A stretch of 54,856 nt of DNA from Phycisphaerae bacterium. GTDB taxonomy: Bacteria; Planctomycetota; Phycisphaerae; Phycisphaerales; UBA1924. The notes under the pieces are model-generated. The model did not search any database and had not been told where the DNA came from. It was given only the letters and a program-made list of their open reading frames with translations. Below are positions 40,951 to 49,989 of this stretch, piece after piece. Numbering within the stretch: the stretch's first letter is position 1; each line of letters starts with the position of its first letter. Where the stretch lies: contig BJHL01000006.1 of the NCBI GenBank assembly GCA_014192545.1, positions 122,181 through 177,036 of the forward strand. The letters run 5' to 3'. Both the position numbers and the translations under genes were made by a program.

Positions 40951-41415
40951 TTGAAGTACCGCATCTCCAAATCCTTCGAAGTCGAGTCTGGCCACATGCT
41001 CATGAAGCATCCGGGCCGGTGCAAGTTTCCGCATGGGCATTCGCGCCGGGTGGAGGTCGTGGTCGCTGCTGAGAAGCTCGACGAGAACGACATGGTTTGC
41101 GATTTCAAGGCACTCAAACTCGCCGTGGCGGACTTTGTGGACCGGTTTGACCACAGCCTGGCGGTCAACTCGAAAGACATGCGGGCACAAGGTTTTATGG
41201 GCACCGCCAACCTCGCAGAGCGGATTATTTTGGTGCCCGATCAAGATCCGACGACGGAAGTCATGGCGCAGCTCATCTATGAGGAGTTAGCGGGCAAGAT
41301 TGGGCAGACGTTCGTCAGCAAAGACGGCAACACCTATCGCCTGCCCGCTGGGCTTGTCGTGGAACGCGTGCGCGTAACCGAGACGAGTTCGTCGTGGGCC
41401 GAATACGGCATGTAG
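40951..41415 (+). CDS. queD: 6-carboxytetrahydropterin synthase / 6-pyruvoyltetrahydropterin synthase family
   Basis: A 154-aa enzyme of the QueD/PTPS family, which makes 6-carboxy-5,6,7,8-tetrahydropterin in the queuosine/7-deazaguanine pathway. Zinc ligands His15 (ESGHM), His28 and His30 (FPHGH), and the catalytic Cys24 in GRCKFPHGHS are all present, as is the FDHSLAVN segment. The start is a TTG at 40951 giving the family N-terminus MKYRISKSFEV; no strong ribosome-binding site is seen. No other queuosine gene is adjacent, so the PTPS reaction is an alternative. Confidence 0.85.
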   Translation: MKYRISKSFEVESGHMLMKHPGRCKFPHGHSRRVEVVVAAEKLDENDMVCDFKALKLAVADFVDRFDHSLAVNSKDMRAQGFMGTANLAERIILVPDQDPTTEVMAQLIYEELAGKIGQTFVSKDGNTYRLPAGLVVERVRVTETSSSWAEYGM

Positions 41416-41455
41416 TCCGCACCCGCACGCACGCGTGCGCATCGAAAACAAAACC

Positions 41456-42832
41456 ATGAATACCACCTCTCGCTCGCTCGCTCGCCTCGTCGCCTGCTCG
41501 CTCGCCTTGGGTTTGCTGCAACCTGCACTGGCAGATGTCACGTCCGCGTCTGACACCGCAACGGCGGAAGACTTCGCTTTCGCCAAGCGGCTGTCACGGG
41601 TTTTCAAGACCGTCGCAGAGCGGCGCGAGAAGTCTGTGGTTCACATCACGCAGCTTCGCACGATTCAACCCACGGACTTCTTCGGCAGGCCCGTCGGCCG
41701 CGGGCAGCTGCAGCAAGCCGGGCTTGGCAGCGGCGTCATCGTGAGCAGCGATGGCGTGATTGTGACCAACAACCACGTGGTGCGCGGTGCTGACAAGCTT
41801 CGCGTGAAGCTCAGCGACGAGCGTGAGTTTGATGCTGTTGTGCTGGGCACTGATGAAGCGACTGATATCGCCGTACTGAAGGTCGATGTGGGCAAAGAGT
41901 CGCTGCCAGCCGCGGACTTTGCGGACAGCGATCAGCTTGAGGTTGGTGAATGGGTCGTCGCCATCGGCAGCCCGTTTGGCTTGGACAACTCCGTGACGCA
42001 GGGCATTATCAGCGCCAAGGGACGCACCGTCACGCCGCGTGAAACGGGCGTGAGCTTTGAAGATTACATCCAGACTGACGCGGCGATCAACCCCGGTAAC
42101 TCAGGCGGACCGCTGCTCAACTTGGAAGGCCAGATAGTCGGCATCAACACGGCAATTGCCAGTCGCACAGGCGGCTACGACGGCATTGGTTTTTGCGTGC
42201 CGGGGAACACCGTCAAGAATGTGCTTGAATCGATCCAGCGCACGGGCCGGGTGGCTCGCGGGTATCTGGGCATCGAGATGAGCGAACAAAGCAGCAGCGG
42301 CGGAGGTGTTCTGGTAAAAACGGTTGTTGATGGCAGCCCGGCAGACGAAGCGGGGCTCAAGTCGGGCGACGTCATTACGCGGTTTCAGGGCAGTTCGCTG
42401 TCGCTTGATCGGCTGCGAAACGCGATTGCCGCTGCACCTGCGGGCAGCAAAGTGAACATCGAAGTGAGTCGCGAGGGCGAGACGAAGACGTTGCAAGCAA
42501 CGCTGGGTGACCTGAGTGCAGCGAAGGGATACGTGTTCATTGATGCACTGGGCGTTGAAGTCGAACTGCTTCCAGATGACATTGCTCGGCAAGTTGATGC
42601 GAAGGCAATTGTGCGCGTCGCGAGCATTCAGGAGACTGGCAGAGCGGCGATGTCGGGCCTGCGGGCGGGAGACATCATCGTGAGCGTGGATGGCGACGGA
42701 TATGCCGATATCGCCGAGTTGCAGAAGAACATCAGCAAAGGCAACTTCTCACGCGGGCTGCGGCTGGACATCATCAGGCCTTTGCAAGGCGGCAATTCGT
42801 ATCGGCGTGGAAACATCGTCGTGCAAGAGTGA
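41456..42832 (+). CDS. HtrA/DegP-type periplasmic serine protease
   Basis: A 458-aa protease and chaperone of the cell envelope. Signal peptide MNTTSRSLARLVACSLALGL then LQPALA. The trypsin-like domain has the full triad: His107 (TNNHVV), Asp137 (ATDIAVL) and Ser216 (GNSGGPL). Two PDZ domains follow, the first near residues 255-345 (GYLGIEM...GLKSGDVI), the second near 365-450 (GLRAGDIIVSVDG). The ATG at 41456 was chosen because it begins the signal peptide; a GTG upstream adds 7 residues. It follows the queD-like gene by 40 bases. Confidence 0.92.
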   Translation: MNTTSRSLARLVACSLALGLLQPALADVTSASDTATAEDFAFAKRLSRVFKTVAERREKSVVHITQLRTIQPTDFFGRPVGRGQLQQAGLGSGVIVSSDGVIVTNNHVVRGADKLRVKLSDEREFDAVVLGTDEATDIAVLKVDVGKESLPAADFADSDQLEVGEWVVAIGSPFGLDNSVTQGIISAKGRTVTPRETGVSFEDYIQTDAAINPGNSGGPLLNLEGQIVGINTAIASRTGGYDGIGFCVPGNTVKNVLESIQRTGRVARGYLGIEMSEQSSSGGGVLVKTVVDGSPADEAGLKSGDVITRFQGSSLSLDRLRNAIAAAPAGSKVNIEVSREGETKTLQATLGDLSAAKGYVFIDALGVEVELLPDDIARQVDAKAIVRVASIQETGRAAMSGLRAGDIIVSVDGDGYADIAELQKNISKGNFSRGLRLDIIRPLQGGNSYRRGNIVVQE

Positions 42833-42858
42833 TTGCGAGTCGCGTGCGAAGCTCGCAC

Positions 42859-44271
42859 TTACAACTCCACACGTGCGCCCCACGCCGGCAGGAACGGCCT
42901 CGCACCCATCTGCTCCAGCTTGGTCGCGAAGGCCCGGCGTGGGCCATCTTCGCCATGCGTGAGCATGACTTTGGGCCAGGGTTTGCCAGCTTTTGGTTTG
43001 AAGGCTTGCATCCAGGTGAGCAGATCTGTCTGGCCAGCGTGGGCTGAGAAGCCGCCCAAGGTGTGCACCTTCGCGCGGACGACGATTTCTTCGCCGAAGA
43101 TTCGGACGCGGTCGGCACCGTCGACCAATCGGCGACCCAGCGTGCCCTGAGCCTGATAGCCCGCAATCAGCACGCGCACGCCGCGTTTGTAGAGGTTGTG
43201 ACGCAGATGGTGAACGATGCGGCCGCCGTTGCACATGCCGCTGCCGGCGATGATGACCATCGCGCCGTGTTGCTCATTGAGTTGGCGCGATTGATCGCCC
43301 GTCTCGAGAAAGTTGAGGCGATCAAGGCAAAGGGCTTCGCCGCACTCGCGGTGGAGTTTCTGAGCCTCGGCGTCGAGGGTTCGCCAGAACTCTTGATAGA
43401 GCTTGGTGGCTTTCACACCCATCGGGCTATCGACATATGTCGGAAAGGCGGGAACGCGGCCCGTGCGTGACAACTCGCCGATGTAGTAGAGCAGGCTTTG
43501 CGTGCGCCCGATCGCGAAGGCAGGAATGAGCACCTTCTCTTTGTCCCACAGGGCTTCGCGCAAGATGCCGGCGAACTCTTCGACAGTTTGGTTGATGTCG
43601 CGGTGATCGCGATCGCCGTAGGTGGTTTCGCAAACGATCAGATCAGGCGAAACTTCGCTGGTGGGTGGATCAAAATCGCGGATGAGAGCCTGGTTTTTCG
43701 GACCTAAATCGCCGGAAAAGACCACGACGCGTTCTTCGCCCGTCGAATCTTGCAGCATCATCTCGATGCTCGCGCTGCCCAAGATGTGGCCTGACTCAGT
43801 GAAGCGAACGGTGATGCCTTTGGCAACTTCGCGCGGCTTGTTGAGCTCGATAGTTTGCAACCGCGCGATGATGGGTTTGACATCTTCAGGCGAATAGAGC
43901 GGCTGCACGGGCGGTTTGCCTTGCCGGGCGTTGCGCACGCTGTCGCGGCGCGCGTCGTTCTCTTGCAGATTCGCCGAGTCCTCGAGCATGATGGGCATGA
44001 GCTTGCATGTGGCGGGCGTCGCGAAGATGCTGCCCTTGAAGCCCGCATCGTTGAGCAGCGGCAACCGGCCTATGTGGTCGATATGGCCGTGCGTCACGAC
44101 GACGGCGTCGAGCTTGGCCGCGTCGATGGGCGGCATGCGACGGTTGCGGTCGTCGCTGTCGCGATCCCCCTGGTGCAGACCGAAGTCAACAAGGACGCGC
44201 GAGCGATCCGTTTCGACGAGGTAGGTTGAGCCAGTGACTTCGCCCGCCGCGCCGTAGAGGGAGATACGCAT
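42859..44271 (-). CDS. Metallo-beta-lactamase / beta-CASP RNA-processing-type hydrolase
   Basis: A 470-aa protein starting MRISLYGAAGEVTGSTYLVE; an upstream open frame to 44664 looks noncoding. The metallo-beta-lactamase core has VVTHGHIDHIGRLP (HxHxDH metal site), then a beta-CASP domain (IPAFAIGRTQSLLYYIGELS, VDSPMGVKATKLY) and a C-terminal RNA-specificity motif region (FSAHAGQTDLLTW, VMLTHGEDGPRRA). Bacterial members act as RNases on mRNA or rRNA ends. It is convergent with the HtrA gene (26-base gap) and divergent from fliM. Confidence 0.88.
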   Translation of the reverse strand: MRISLYGAAGEVTGSTYLVETDRSRVLVDFGLHQGDRDSDDRNRRMPPIDAAKLDAVVVTHGHIDHIGRLPLLNDAGFKGSIFATPATCKLMPIMLEDSANLQENDARRDSVRNARQGKPPVQPLYSPEDVKPIIARLQTIELNKPREVAKGITVRFTESGHILGSASIEMMLQDSTGEERVVVFSGDLGPKNQALIRDFDPPTSEVSPDLIVCETTYGDRDHRDINQTVEEFAGILREALWDKEKVLIPAFAIGRTQSLLYYIGELSRTGRVPAFPTYVDSPMGVKATKLYQEFWRTLDAEAQKLHRECGEALCLDRLNFLETGDQSRQLNEQHGAMVIIAGSGMCNGGRIVHHLRHNLYKRGVRVLIAGYQAQGTLGRRLVDGADRVRIFGEEIVVRAKVHTLGGFSAHAGQTDLLTWMQAFKPKAGKPWPKVMLTHGEDGPRRAFATKLEQMGARPFLPAWGARVEL

Positions 44272-44579
44272 GGGGAGTTGTAGGGGAGGCGGGGTCGGGG
44301 GTCGCGGAGGGGCGGAGAGGGAGCGGACGAGCGCCGAGGGGGAGGAGGTTGGTTGGTAAGTAGTCGTTTGCGAATTTGAGAGGCACTGAATCGTCCCAAT
44401 CACAACACTAACGAACACGGTTATGAGAACGCGGTGACGATCTCGCTCATCAATCGCCAACACCCTCCGTGTTCCTCCGCCTTTCTCCGCCTTTCTCCGC
44501 CTTTCTCCGCGACCCGACTGCCGGTTGCAAGCCTTGCTTCTCACGCCCGAAGCCAGCCTGAGCCGATATAGGGCGATAC
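44272..44579. other. Intergenic region between the beta-CASP gene and fliM
   Basis: About 310 bases between divergent genes. It holds three exact tandem copies of CTTTCTCCGC (44481-44510), and an AGGG before the fliM TTG start. Promoters for both genes should lie here; none is obvious. Confidence 0.45.
44481..44510 (+). repeat. 10-bp tandem repeat, three copies
   Basis: CTTTCTCCGC repeated three times in a row, preceded by a partial copy. It is in noncoding sequence and its copy number may vary between strains. Confidence 0.7.
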
Positions 44580-45599
44580 TTGGCCGACCTTCTTGACCAA
44601 TCTGATATTGATGCACTGCTCTCGTCGGTGTCGGCACCGACTGACGAGGCGACGGTGACTGCATCGTCGCTGATTTTCTCCAAGCACAATCGCGATCCGG
44701 AAACCACCGAGATCAAGATTTACGACTTCAAGCGGCCCGAGCGCGTGTCGAAGGATCAGATGCGGGCGTTGCAGACGTTGCACGAGGCGTTTGCGAGAAA
44801 CTTCGGGGCGAGTTTGTCTGGCTTTTTGCGCACGATCGTCGAAGTGAAAGTCGCGACGTGCGAGCAGATGACGTATGCGGAGTTCACCAGCGGGTTGCCG
44901 AATCCCACGAGCTTCAACTTGGTGGCGGCTGAGGGCCTTGAGGGCCAGATGTGCCTTGAGGTCAGTCCGCTGATCATCTATCCGATCATCGATCGGTTGC
45001 TTGGCGGCAGCAGCAACGAGTTGTTTATTCCCCAGCGGCCCATGACGCTGATTGAAACTCGGCTGATCAACAATGTCACGACGCGCGGATTGGCGGCACT
45101 GAGCGAAGCGTGGGCGAAGATTCGCGAGATGCAGTTTCAAGTGAGCGCATCAGAGAGCAACCCGCAGCTTGTGCAGATTGTGCCGCCCAATGAAGTTGTT
45201 GTGGTGATCGCGTTTGAACTCAAGCTGGGCAATCGCGCGGGCACGATGAACCTGTGCATTCCGTACAACGTGATTGAGCCGTTCATGGATCGGCTGTCGA
45301 GCCAGAGCTGGTTTTCGGCAGCGAAGAACACTCGCAGCAAAGATGTTGAGAAGACGATTTCGAATAACTTGAACCGTGCGCCGCTGGCAGTGACGGGGCT
45401 GCTCGCAGAAACCACGATAACGGTGAAAGAACTGCTGATGCTGTCGCAGGGGGACATCATCGTGACGGAGAAGCTCGCGAAGTCGCCCGTGGTGGTGTGT
45501 GTTGAGGGACAGAAAAAGTATCTGGCGCAGATCGGGCAATTTCGCGAGGCACGAGCGCTGCGGATTGTGCGGCCAATTACTGCGGCCGACCGCGTCTAA
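44580..45599 (+). CDS. fliM: Flagellar motor switch protein FliM
   Basis: A 339-aa protein of the flagellar C-ring. The N-terminus MADLLDQSDIDALLSSV is the CheY-binding peptide typical of FliM, followed by the middle domain (RPERVSKDQMRALQTLHEAF, LIIYPIIDRLLGG) and the C-terminal SpoA-like domain (LAETTITVKELLMLSQGDII, VEGQKKYLAQIG). It binds phosphorylated CheY and reverses rotation. The start is TTG with AGGG about 7 bases upstream. No other flagellar gene is next to it. It implies a motile organism. Confidence 0.93.
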   Translation: MADLLDQSDIDALLSSVSAPTDEATVTASSLIFSKHNRDPETTEIKIYDFKRPERVSKDQMRALQTLHEAFARNFGASLSGFLRTIVEVKVATCEQMTYAEFTSGLPNPTSFNLVAAEGLEGQMCLEVSPLIIYPIIDRLLGGSSNELFIPQRPMTLIETRLINNVTTRGLAALSEAWAKIREMQFQVSASESNPQLVQIVPPNEVVVVIAFELKLGNRAGTMNLCIPYNVIEPFMDRLSSQSWFSAAKNTRSKDVEKTISNNLNRAPLAVTGLLAETTITVKELLMLSQGDIIVTEKLAKSPVVVCVEGQKKYLAQIGQFREARALRIVRPITAADRV

Positions 45600-45611
45600 G
45601 GTTGGCGCGTG

Positions 45612-46787
45612 ATGGCACACGAAAGCGAAAAGTCGAGTAGTAACAGCTTGCTTGGCGTGGGCGTGGTTGTTATTGGTCGCAACGAAGGCGAGCGATTTCG
45701 GCGGTGCGTGCAGTCGCTGGTTGGCGGCGGGTCCATGGTTGTATATGTCGATTCGGGATCGAGTGATGGCAGCCAGACTTTTGCGCGGGCGGCGGGCGTG
45801 GAAGTTGTTGATCTGGACATGAGCACGCCGTTTACTGCAGCGAGAGCGCGGAACGCAGGACTCGCGCGGCTCGTGGAATTACTACCTGATGTGGAGTTCG
45901 TGCAGTTCGTTGATGGAGACTGCGAAGTGCACGGCGGCTGGCCGGCAGCGGCCGCAAATGCGCTGCGGCAAGAAGAAAAACTGGCAGCAGTCAGCGGTCG
46001 ACTGCGCGAGCGCTTTCCGGAAAAGAGCTTGTACAACCGGCTAGCCGATTTGGAGTGGGATCGGCCGGTCGGTATTGAGAAAAGTTGCGGCGGCAACGCG
46101 ATGTTCCGCGTGCGCATGCTGCGCGAGGTGGGCGGGTATGACGCGACGTTGATCGCTGGCGAAGAGCCGGAGTTGTGCGCCCGCTTGCGGGCGAAGGGCT
46201 GGCTGATTCGGCGGATCGCCAACGAGATGGCGCTGCACGATTTAGCGATGTTCAAACAAAGCCAGTGGCTGACGCGAGCTCGGCGGCACGGGTTTGCGAT
46301 GCTTGAAGTGAGCAGATTCAAGACACAAGCCAGTCACGGATTATTCCAGCAGCAGATGCGGAGTGCGGTGATTTGGGGGCTGGTGGTGCCGGGCGTGATG
46401 TGGGTGTTTGTGGTGAGCTTCGCGGTGCAGCAGGCATTGACATGGACGGCATTGCTGCTGGTGTTCGGCGGTAGACCGGACATGAACTACGCAGCGTACG
46501 TGGATGAGTCGTTAGTCACGAAACTTGAATTCCTGGTACATATCACGCGAATGCTGTCGGTTCCAGCCACACTGCTCGCACTTGTGACTATCGGGCAGTG
46601 GCTGAGGCTGGCGTCACGGGCGCGCCGCGAGAAAGGGTTGTCGTGGCGCGAAGCACTGCTCTATTCGCGGTTGCTGCTGGCCAGCAAAGCCTCGAACGTG
46701 CGGGGGATGTGGCAGATGCTGCGTCGTCGTTGGAATAAGGCTCGAGCGACCTTGATTGATTACAAGACGCAGGAGAGCGGAAAGTGA
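45612..46787 (+). CDS. Family 2 glycosyltransferase with membrane segments
   Basis: A 391-aa glycosyltransferase. The GT-A domain begins GVGVVVIGRNEGERFRRCVQ, with VVYVDSGSSDGS and QFVDGDCEVHGGW (DxD-like metal site), then GGNAMFRVRMLREVGGYDAT and EEPELCARLRAKGW. Two membrane segments lie near 260-285 (VPGVMWVFVVSFAVQQALTW) and 320-340. It probably transfers a sugar from a nucleotide donor at the inner membrane. The ATG at 45612 directly follows a GTG. It begins the glycan cluster, 12 bases after fliM. Confidence 0.88.
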   Translation: MAHESEKSSSNSLLGVGVVVIGRNEGERFRRCVQSLVGGGSMVVYVDSGSSDGSQTFARAAGVEVVDLDMSTPFTAARARNAGLARLVELLPDVEFVQFVDGDCEVHGGWPAAAANALRQEEKLAAVSGRLRERFPEKSLYNRLADLEWDRPVGIEKSCGGNAMFRVRMLREVGGYDATLIAGEEPELCARLRAKGWLIRRIANEMALHDLAMFKQSQWLTRARRHGFAMLEVSRFKTQASHGLFQQQMRSAVIWGLVVPGVMWVFVVSFAVQQALTWTALLLVFGGRPDMNYAAYVDESLVTKLEFLVHITRMLSVPATLLALVTIGQWLRLASRARREKGLSWREALLYSRLLLASKASNVRGMWQMLRRRWNKARATLIDYKTQESGK

Positions 46788-46944
46788 CGAATTTCGTCCG
46801 CAAACATGGCAGAAACCGGACAACTTGCGCGGTAGGATCGTCGCCTGACTGCGGCGATTGCGTGACCGGGGCTGTCGGTAGCCGATAGTTAAACGTTGTG
46901 TTGGTGTTCGGACCAAACGCCTGATCGGCGTTACCTAGGAATGC

Positions 46945-48336
46945 GTGCGTGAAGATGCGGCGAGAGTTGCAACGAGAGTTATGGTGCGCTGCAAGCCCGG
47001 AAGCGAGGCACGCGTGATTCATTACATGACCAGCGAGGGGCTGGGCTCGCCTTGGGTGGGTAATGAAATTCGGATTGTAACTAAGGCTGGTGTGCCGGTG
47101 GTTTTGCATTGCATGCGCACGCCTGGAAAGATCCACTTCGATGCGGCGTGGGCGAAGCAGATGCAGGCTGAGGCCAAGCCGTTGTATCCGATTGCGCTTG
47201 GGAAACTGCTTGCGAGTAATATCGCCGCTCCGATTGTGTTTGGGAGACGATGGGTTGGTGCGCTGATGAATGCATTGTTTGGTGAGCGAGAGAATGTGCG
47301 AGCGCGGGTGGCGTGTTTGTCGCACTTCTTCGTGGCTTGCATGTGGGCGATGGATATTCGTAAGCAGGATGTGACGCACATTCATGCACAATGGGCGTTC
47401 AGCAGTGCGAGCATCGGCATGTATGGGGCGTGGCTGCTGGGCAAGCCGTTTTCGTTTACGGGACATGCAGTTGACCTGACGAAGCAGCGCGTTGCGCTGC
47501 GCGACAAGATCAAACGAGCGAAGTTCATTATCGCCATTAGCGAGTGGCACAAGCGGTTTTACATCGAGCAAGATGGCAGCGCGACGAGCGACCTTGCGAA
47601 GAAGATTCACGTGGCGTATTGCGGCATTTATACGGATGAGATGGTGCCGCGTGCAGTGAATGCGGTGCAGCAGGCAGCAGCACCGACCGCCCGAAGCAGC
47701 GATCGGGGGCACGGGGGACCGTTCACGATTTTGAGTGCGGGCCGACTGATCGGCAAGAAGGGTTTTCCGTACGTGATTGAAGCGTGCAAGCTGCTCAAAG
47801 ATCGCGGCGTGAACTTTCGCTGCGTGATCGCGGGTAGTGGGCCTGATGAAGCGATGCTGCGGAGCATGATTGAGAAACTGGGCGTGAGCGATCGCGTGGA
47901 AATGACTGGTAAGGCTTTGCAGCAAGAGAAAATCCCCGCGTTTATGCACAGTGGCGACGTCTTTACGCTCGCATGCGTGTGGGCCGATGACGGCGATGTG
48001 GATGGGCTGCCGCAACTGACGATGGAAGCGATGGGTTGCGGGCTGCCAGCGGTCACGACGAGATTGGTGGGAAATCCTGACCTTGTGATGCACGAGAAGA
48101 CAGGGTTGCTGGTGGAACCCAACGACGCGAAGGGGCTCGCCGACGCATTGGAACGACTGGCGAAGGATCGAGCGCTTGCGACCAAACTCGCGGAACAAGG
48201 TCGCAAGCATGTGCTGGATGTGTTTGATATCACGCGGAGTTTGGAGCCGCTGATTTCGCAGTATCGCGCAGCGCTGGCCGCTGCGGGCAAGAGCATGAAT
48301 GCGCCCGGTGCGCAGGCGGAAGGGAAGACGACATGA
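46945..48336 (+). CDS. Family 4 glycosyltransferase
   Basis: A 463-aa GT-B enzyme. The N-terminal domain has RVIHYMTSEGLGSPWVGNEI and DVTHIHAQWAFSSASIG with FSFTGHAVDL; the C-terminal domain has LSAGRLIGKKGFPYVIEACK and the donor-binding E-x7-E-like region in GLPQLTMEAMGCGLPAVTTR. It transfers a sugar with retained configuration. The GTG at 46945 has AGGA 4 bases upstream; an ATG at 46981 is an alternative. A 6-bp stem (AACGCC/GGCGTT, 46916-46932) precedes it. The stop overlaps the next start by 4 bases (ATGA). Confidence 0.9.
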   Translation: MREDAARVATRVMVRCKPGSEARVIHYMTSEGLGSPWVGNEIRIVTKAGVPVVLHCMRTPGKIHFDAAWAKQMQAEAKPLYPIALGKLLASNIAAPIVFGRRWVGALMNALFGERENVRARVACLSHFFVACMWAMDIRKQDVTHIHAQWAFSSASIGMYGAWLLGKPFSFTGHAVDLTKQRVALRDKIKRAKFIIAISEWHKRFYIEQDGSATSDLAKKIHVAYCGIYTDEMVPRAVNAVQQAAAPTARSSDRGHGGPFTILSAGRLIGKKGFPYVIEACKLLKDRGVNFRCVIAGSGPDEAMLRSMIEKLGVSDRVEMTGKALQQEKIPAFMHSGDVFTLACVWADDGDVDGLPQLTMEAMGCGLPAVTTRLVGNPDLVMHEKTGLLVEPNDAKGLADALERLAKDRALATKLAEQGRKHVLDVFDITRSLEPLISQYRAALAAAGKSMNAPGAQAEGKTT

Positions 48337-49304
48337 TAATTTCACAGACTCCGTATCGTGTGAGTTTTGCGGGCGGCGGCACGGATTTGCCAGCGTTCTA
48401 TCGTCAGGAAGCTGGCGCGGTGCTGAGCGTCGCAATTACGAAACACATGTATGTCGCGCTGAGCAAGCGGTTTGAACCCAGCGTGCGCGTGGCGTATAGC
48501 AAGACGGAGATTGCCGACAATCGCGATGAGGTGCAGCACACGATTGTGAAAGCTGCGCTGAAGATGGTGGACCTGGGCCCGCACATGGAGATTGTGACCA
48601 TTGGTGATGTGCCTGCGGGCACGGGCATGGGATCATCAAGCACGCTGACAGTTGGCTTGCTCAATGCGCTATACGCGATGAAGGGGCACGTGACGAGCCC
48701 GAAGAAACTTGCGGAAGAGGCGAGCCGGATTGAGATTGATATTTTGGGCAGCCCCATCGGCAAGCAAGATCAATACGCGGCGGCGTTTGGTGGGCTCAAT
48801 TACATTCGCTTCAACAGCGACGACAGCGTGGATGTGCAGCCAGTGCCGACGGCGGCGGAGACGCTGAAGGAACTCGAGAAGCGCGCGTTGATTCTCTACA
48901 CAGAGAAGAAACGCGATGCGAATGACATCTTGAAGAAGCAGAGCGAAGGCACGGGCGAGAAGATGCGGCTGCTACGGGAAATGCGTGATTTGGCGAGCGA
49001 AATGCGCGGAGTCATCAGCGGTCGCGGTAACCTCGACGAGTTCTCGCGGCTGTTGCATGTTGGCTGGGAACTCAAACGCAGCATGGGCTTTGGCATCAGC
49101 GATCCGGTGATTGACGAGATGTATGACGCAGCGCGCAAAGCTGGCGCGCAAGGCGGCAAACTGCTTGGCGCGGGCGGCGGCGGGTTTGTGTTCTTGCTGG
49201 CACCTCCCGAGAAGCACGATGCAATTCGCACGGCGGTTGGTCAACCCAGAGAATTGAAGTTTGAGGTGGATCGACTGGGGAGTAGGATCATTTTCATTTC
49301 GTAG
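48333..49304 (+). CDS. hddA: GHMP kinase, D-glycero-D-manno-heptose 7-phosphate kinase-like
   Basis: A 323-aa sugar kinase of the GHMP family. It has the N-terminal substrate motif TPYRVSFAGGGTDLPAFY, the ATP loop PAGTGMGSSSTLTVGLLNAL and the C-terminal KLLGAGGGGFVFLL motif. This arrangement is typical of HddA, which phosphorylates D-glycero-D-manno-heptose 7-phosphate at C1 on the way to GDP-heptose. The ATG overlaps the upstream glycosyltransferase stop. The neighbours (isomerase, nucleotidyltransferase) support the heptose role over other GHMP substrates. Confidence 0.82.
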   Translation: MIISQTPYRVSFAGGGTDLPAFYRQEAGAVLSVAITKHMYVALSKRFEPSVRVAYSKTEIADNRDEVQHTIVKAALKMVDLGPHMEIVTIGDVPAGTGMGSSSTLTVGLLNALYAMKGHVTSPKKLAEEASRIEIDILGSPIGKQDQYAAAFGGLNYIRFNSDDSVDVQPVPTAAETLKELEKRALILYTEKKRDANDILKKQSEGTGEKMRLLREMRDLASEMRGVISGRGNLDEFSRLLHVGWELKRSMGFGISDPVIDEMYDAARKAGAQGGKLLGAGGGGFVFLLAPPEKHDAIRTAVGQPRELKFEVDRLGSRIIFIS

Positions 49305-49313
49305 GAGCGACTC

Positions 49314-49892
49314 ATGGGCGGCACGATGATCAATTCGGCTTCGGCGTACTTCGCGGAGATGCAGCGAGCGGCTGCTGGCATGGACCAGCGTGCTATTGAG
49401 CGATACGCCGACGTGCTTTTCGCGGCGTGGCAGCGCGATGCGACGGTGCACATCTTCGGCAATGGCGGCAGTCACGCCAACGCGAGTCACACCGTGGCGG
49501 ACTTCGTCAAGACCGCGATGGTCGATGGCAAGCGCCGGCTGCGGGCCTTGTGCATGAGCGACAATCTGCCCATGCTGACGGCGGTGGGCAATGACTTGTC
49601 GTATGCGGATTCGTTCGCGTTTCAGCTTGAGAGCTACGCACGGACGGGTGATGTGGCGGTGGCAATCAGTTGCAGCGGCAATAGTCCCAACATCATGAAG
49701 GCTGTCGACGCTGCGAAGAAGATGGGCCTGACGGTGGTTGGACTGACCGGGCTCAAGGGCGGAAAGCTCGGGCCCGCGAGTGACATTCACATCAACGTGC
49801 CCAGCGAGAATTTCGGCGTGATTGAAGACCTGCACATGAGCGTGGGGCATATTGCGGCGCAGATGTTTCACAATAGGTTGAAGGGCAGTTGA
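49314..49892 (+). CDS. gmhA: SIS-domain phosphoheptose isomerase-like protein
   Basis: A 192-aa SIS-domain protein. Motifs: HIFGNGGSHANASHTVADFV, VAISCSGNSPNIMKAVDAAK and SENFGVIEDLHMSVGHIAAQ, matching sedoheptulose 7-phosphate isomerase. It would make D-glycero-D-manno-heptose 7-phosphate, the substrate of the kinase encoded 9 bases upstream. Usual GmhA proteins are about 190 aa, so length fits. Confidence 0.85.
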   Translation: MGGTMINSASAYFAEMQRAAAGMDQRAIERYADVLFAAWQRDATVHIFGNGGSHANASHTVADFVKTAMVDGKRRLRALCMSDNLPMLTAVGNDLSYADSFAFQLESYARTGDVAVAISCSGNSPNIMKAVDAAKKMGLTVVGLTGLKGGKLGPASDIHINVPSENFGVIEDLHMSVGHIAAQMFHNRLKGS

Positions 49893-49989
49893 ACGAAAGC
49901 GAAATGGCCAAATGGCCAAAGTGGCGAGATAGTTCGCTACATTTGCTCATTGATTAGTTTACTGGTTGGACACTTTTCGCGGAGCGAAC

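Noticed and set aside
46588..48435. Minus-strand ORF of 615 codons
   Set aside because: Antisense to two glycosyltransferase genes; no recognisable domain.
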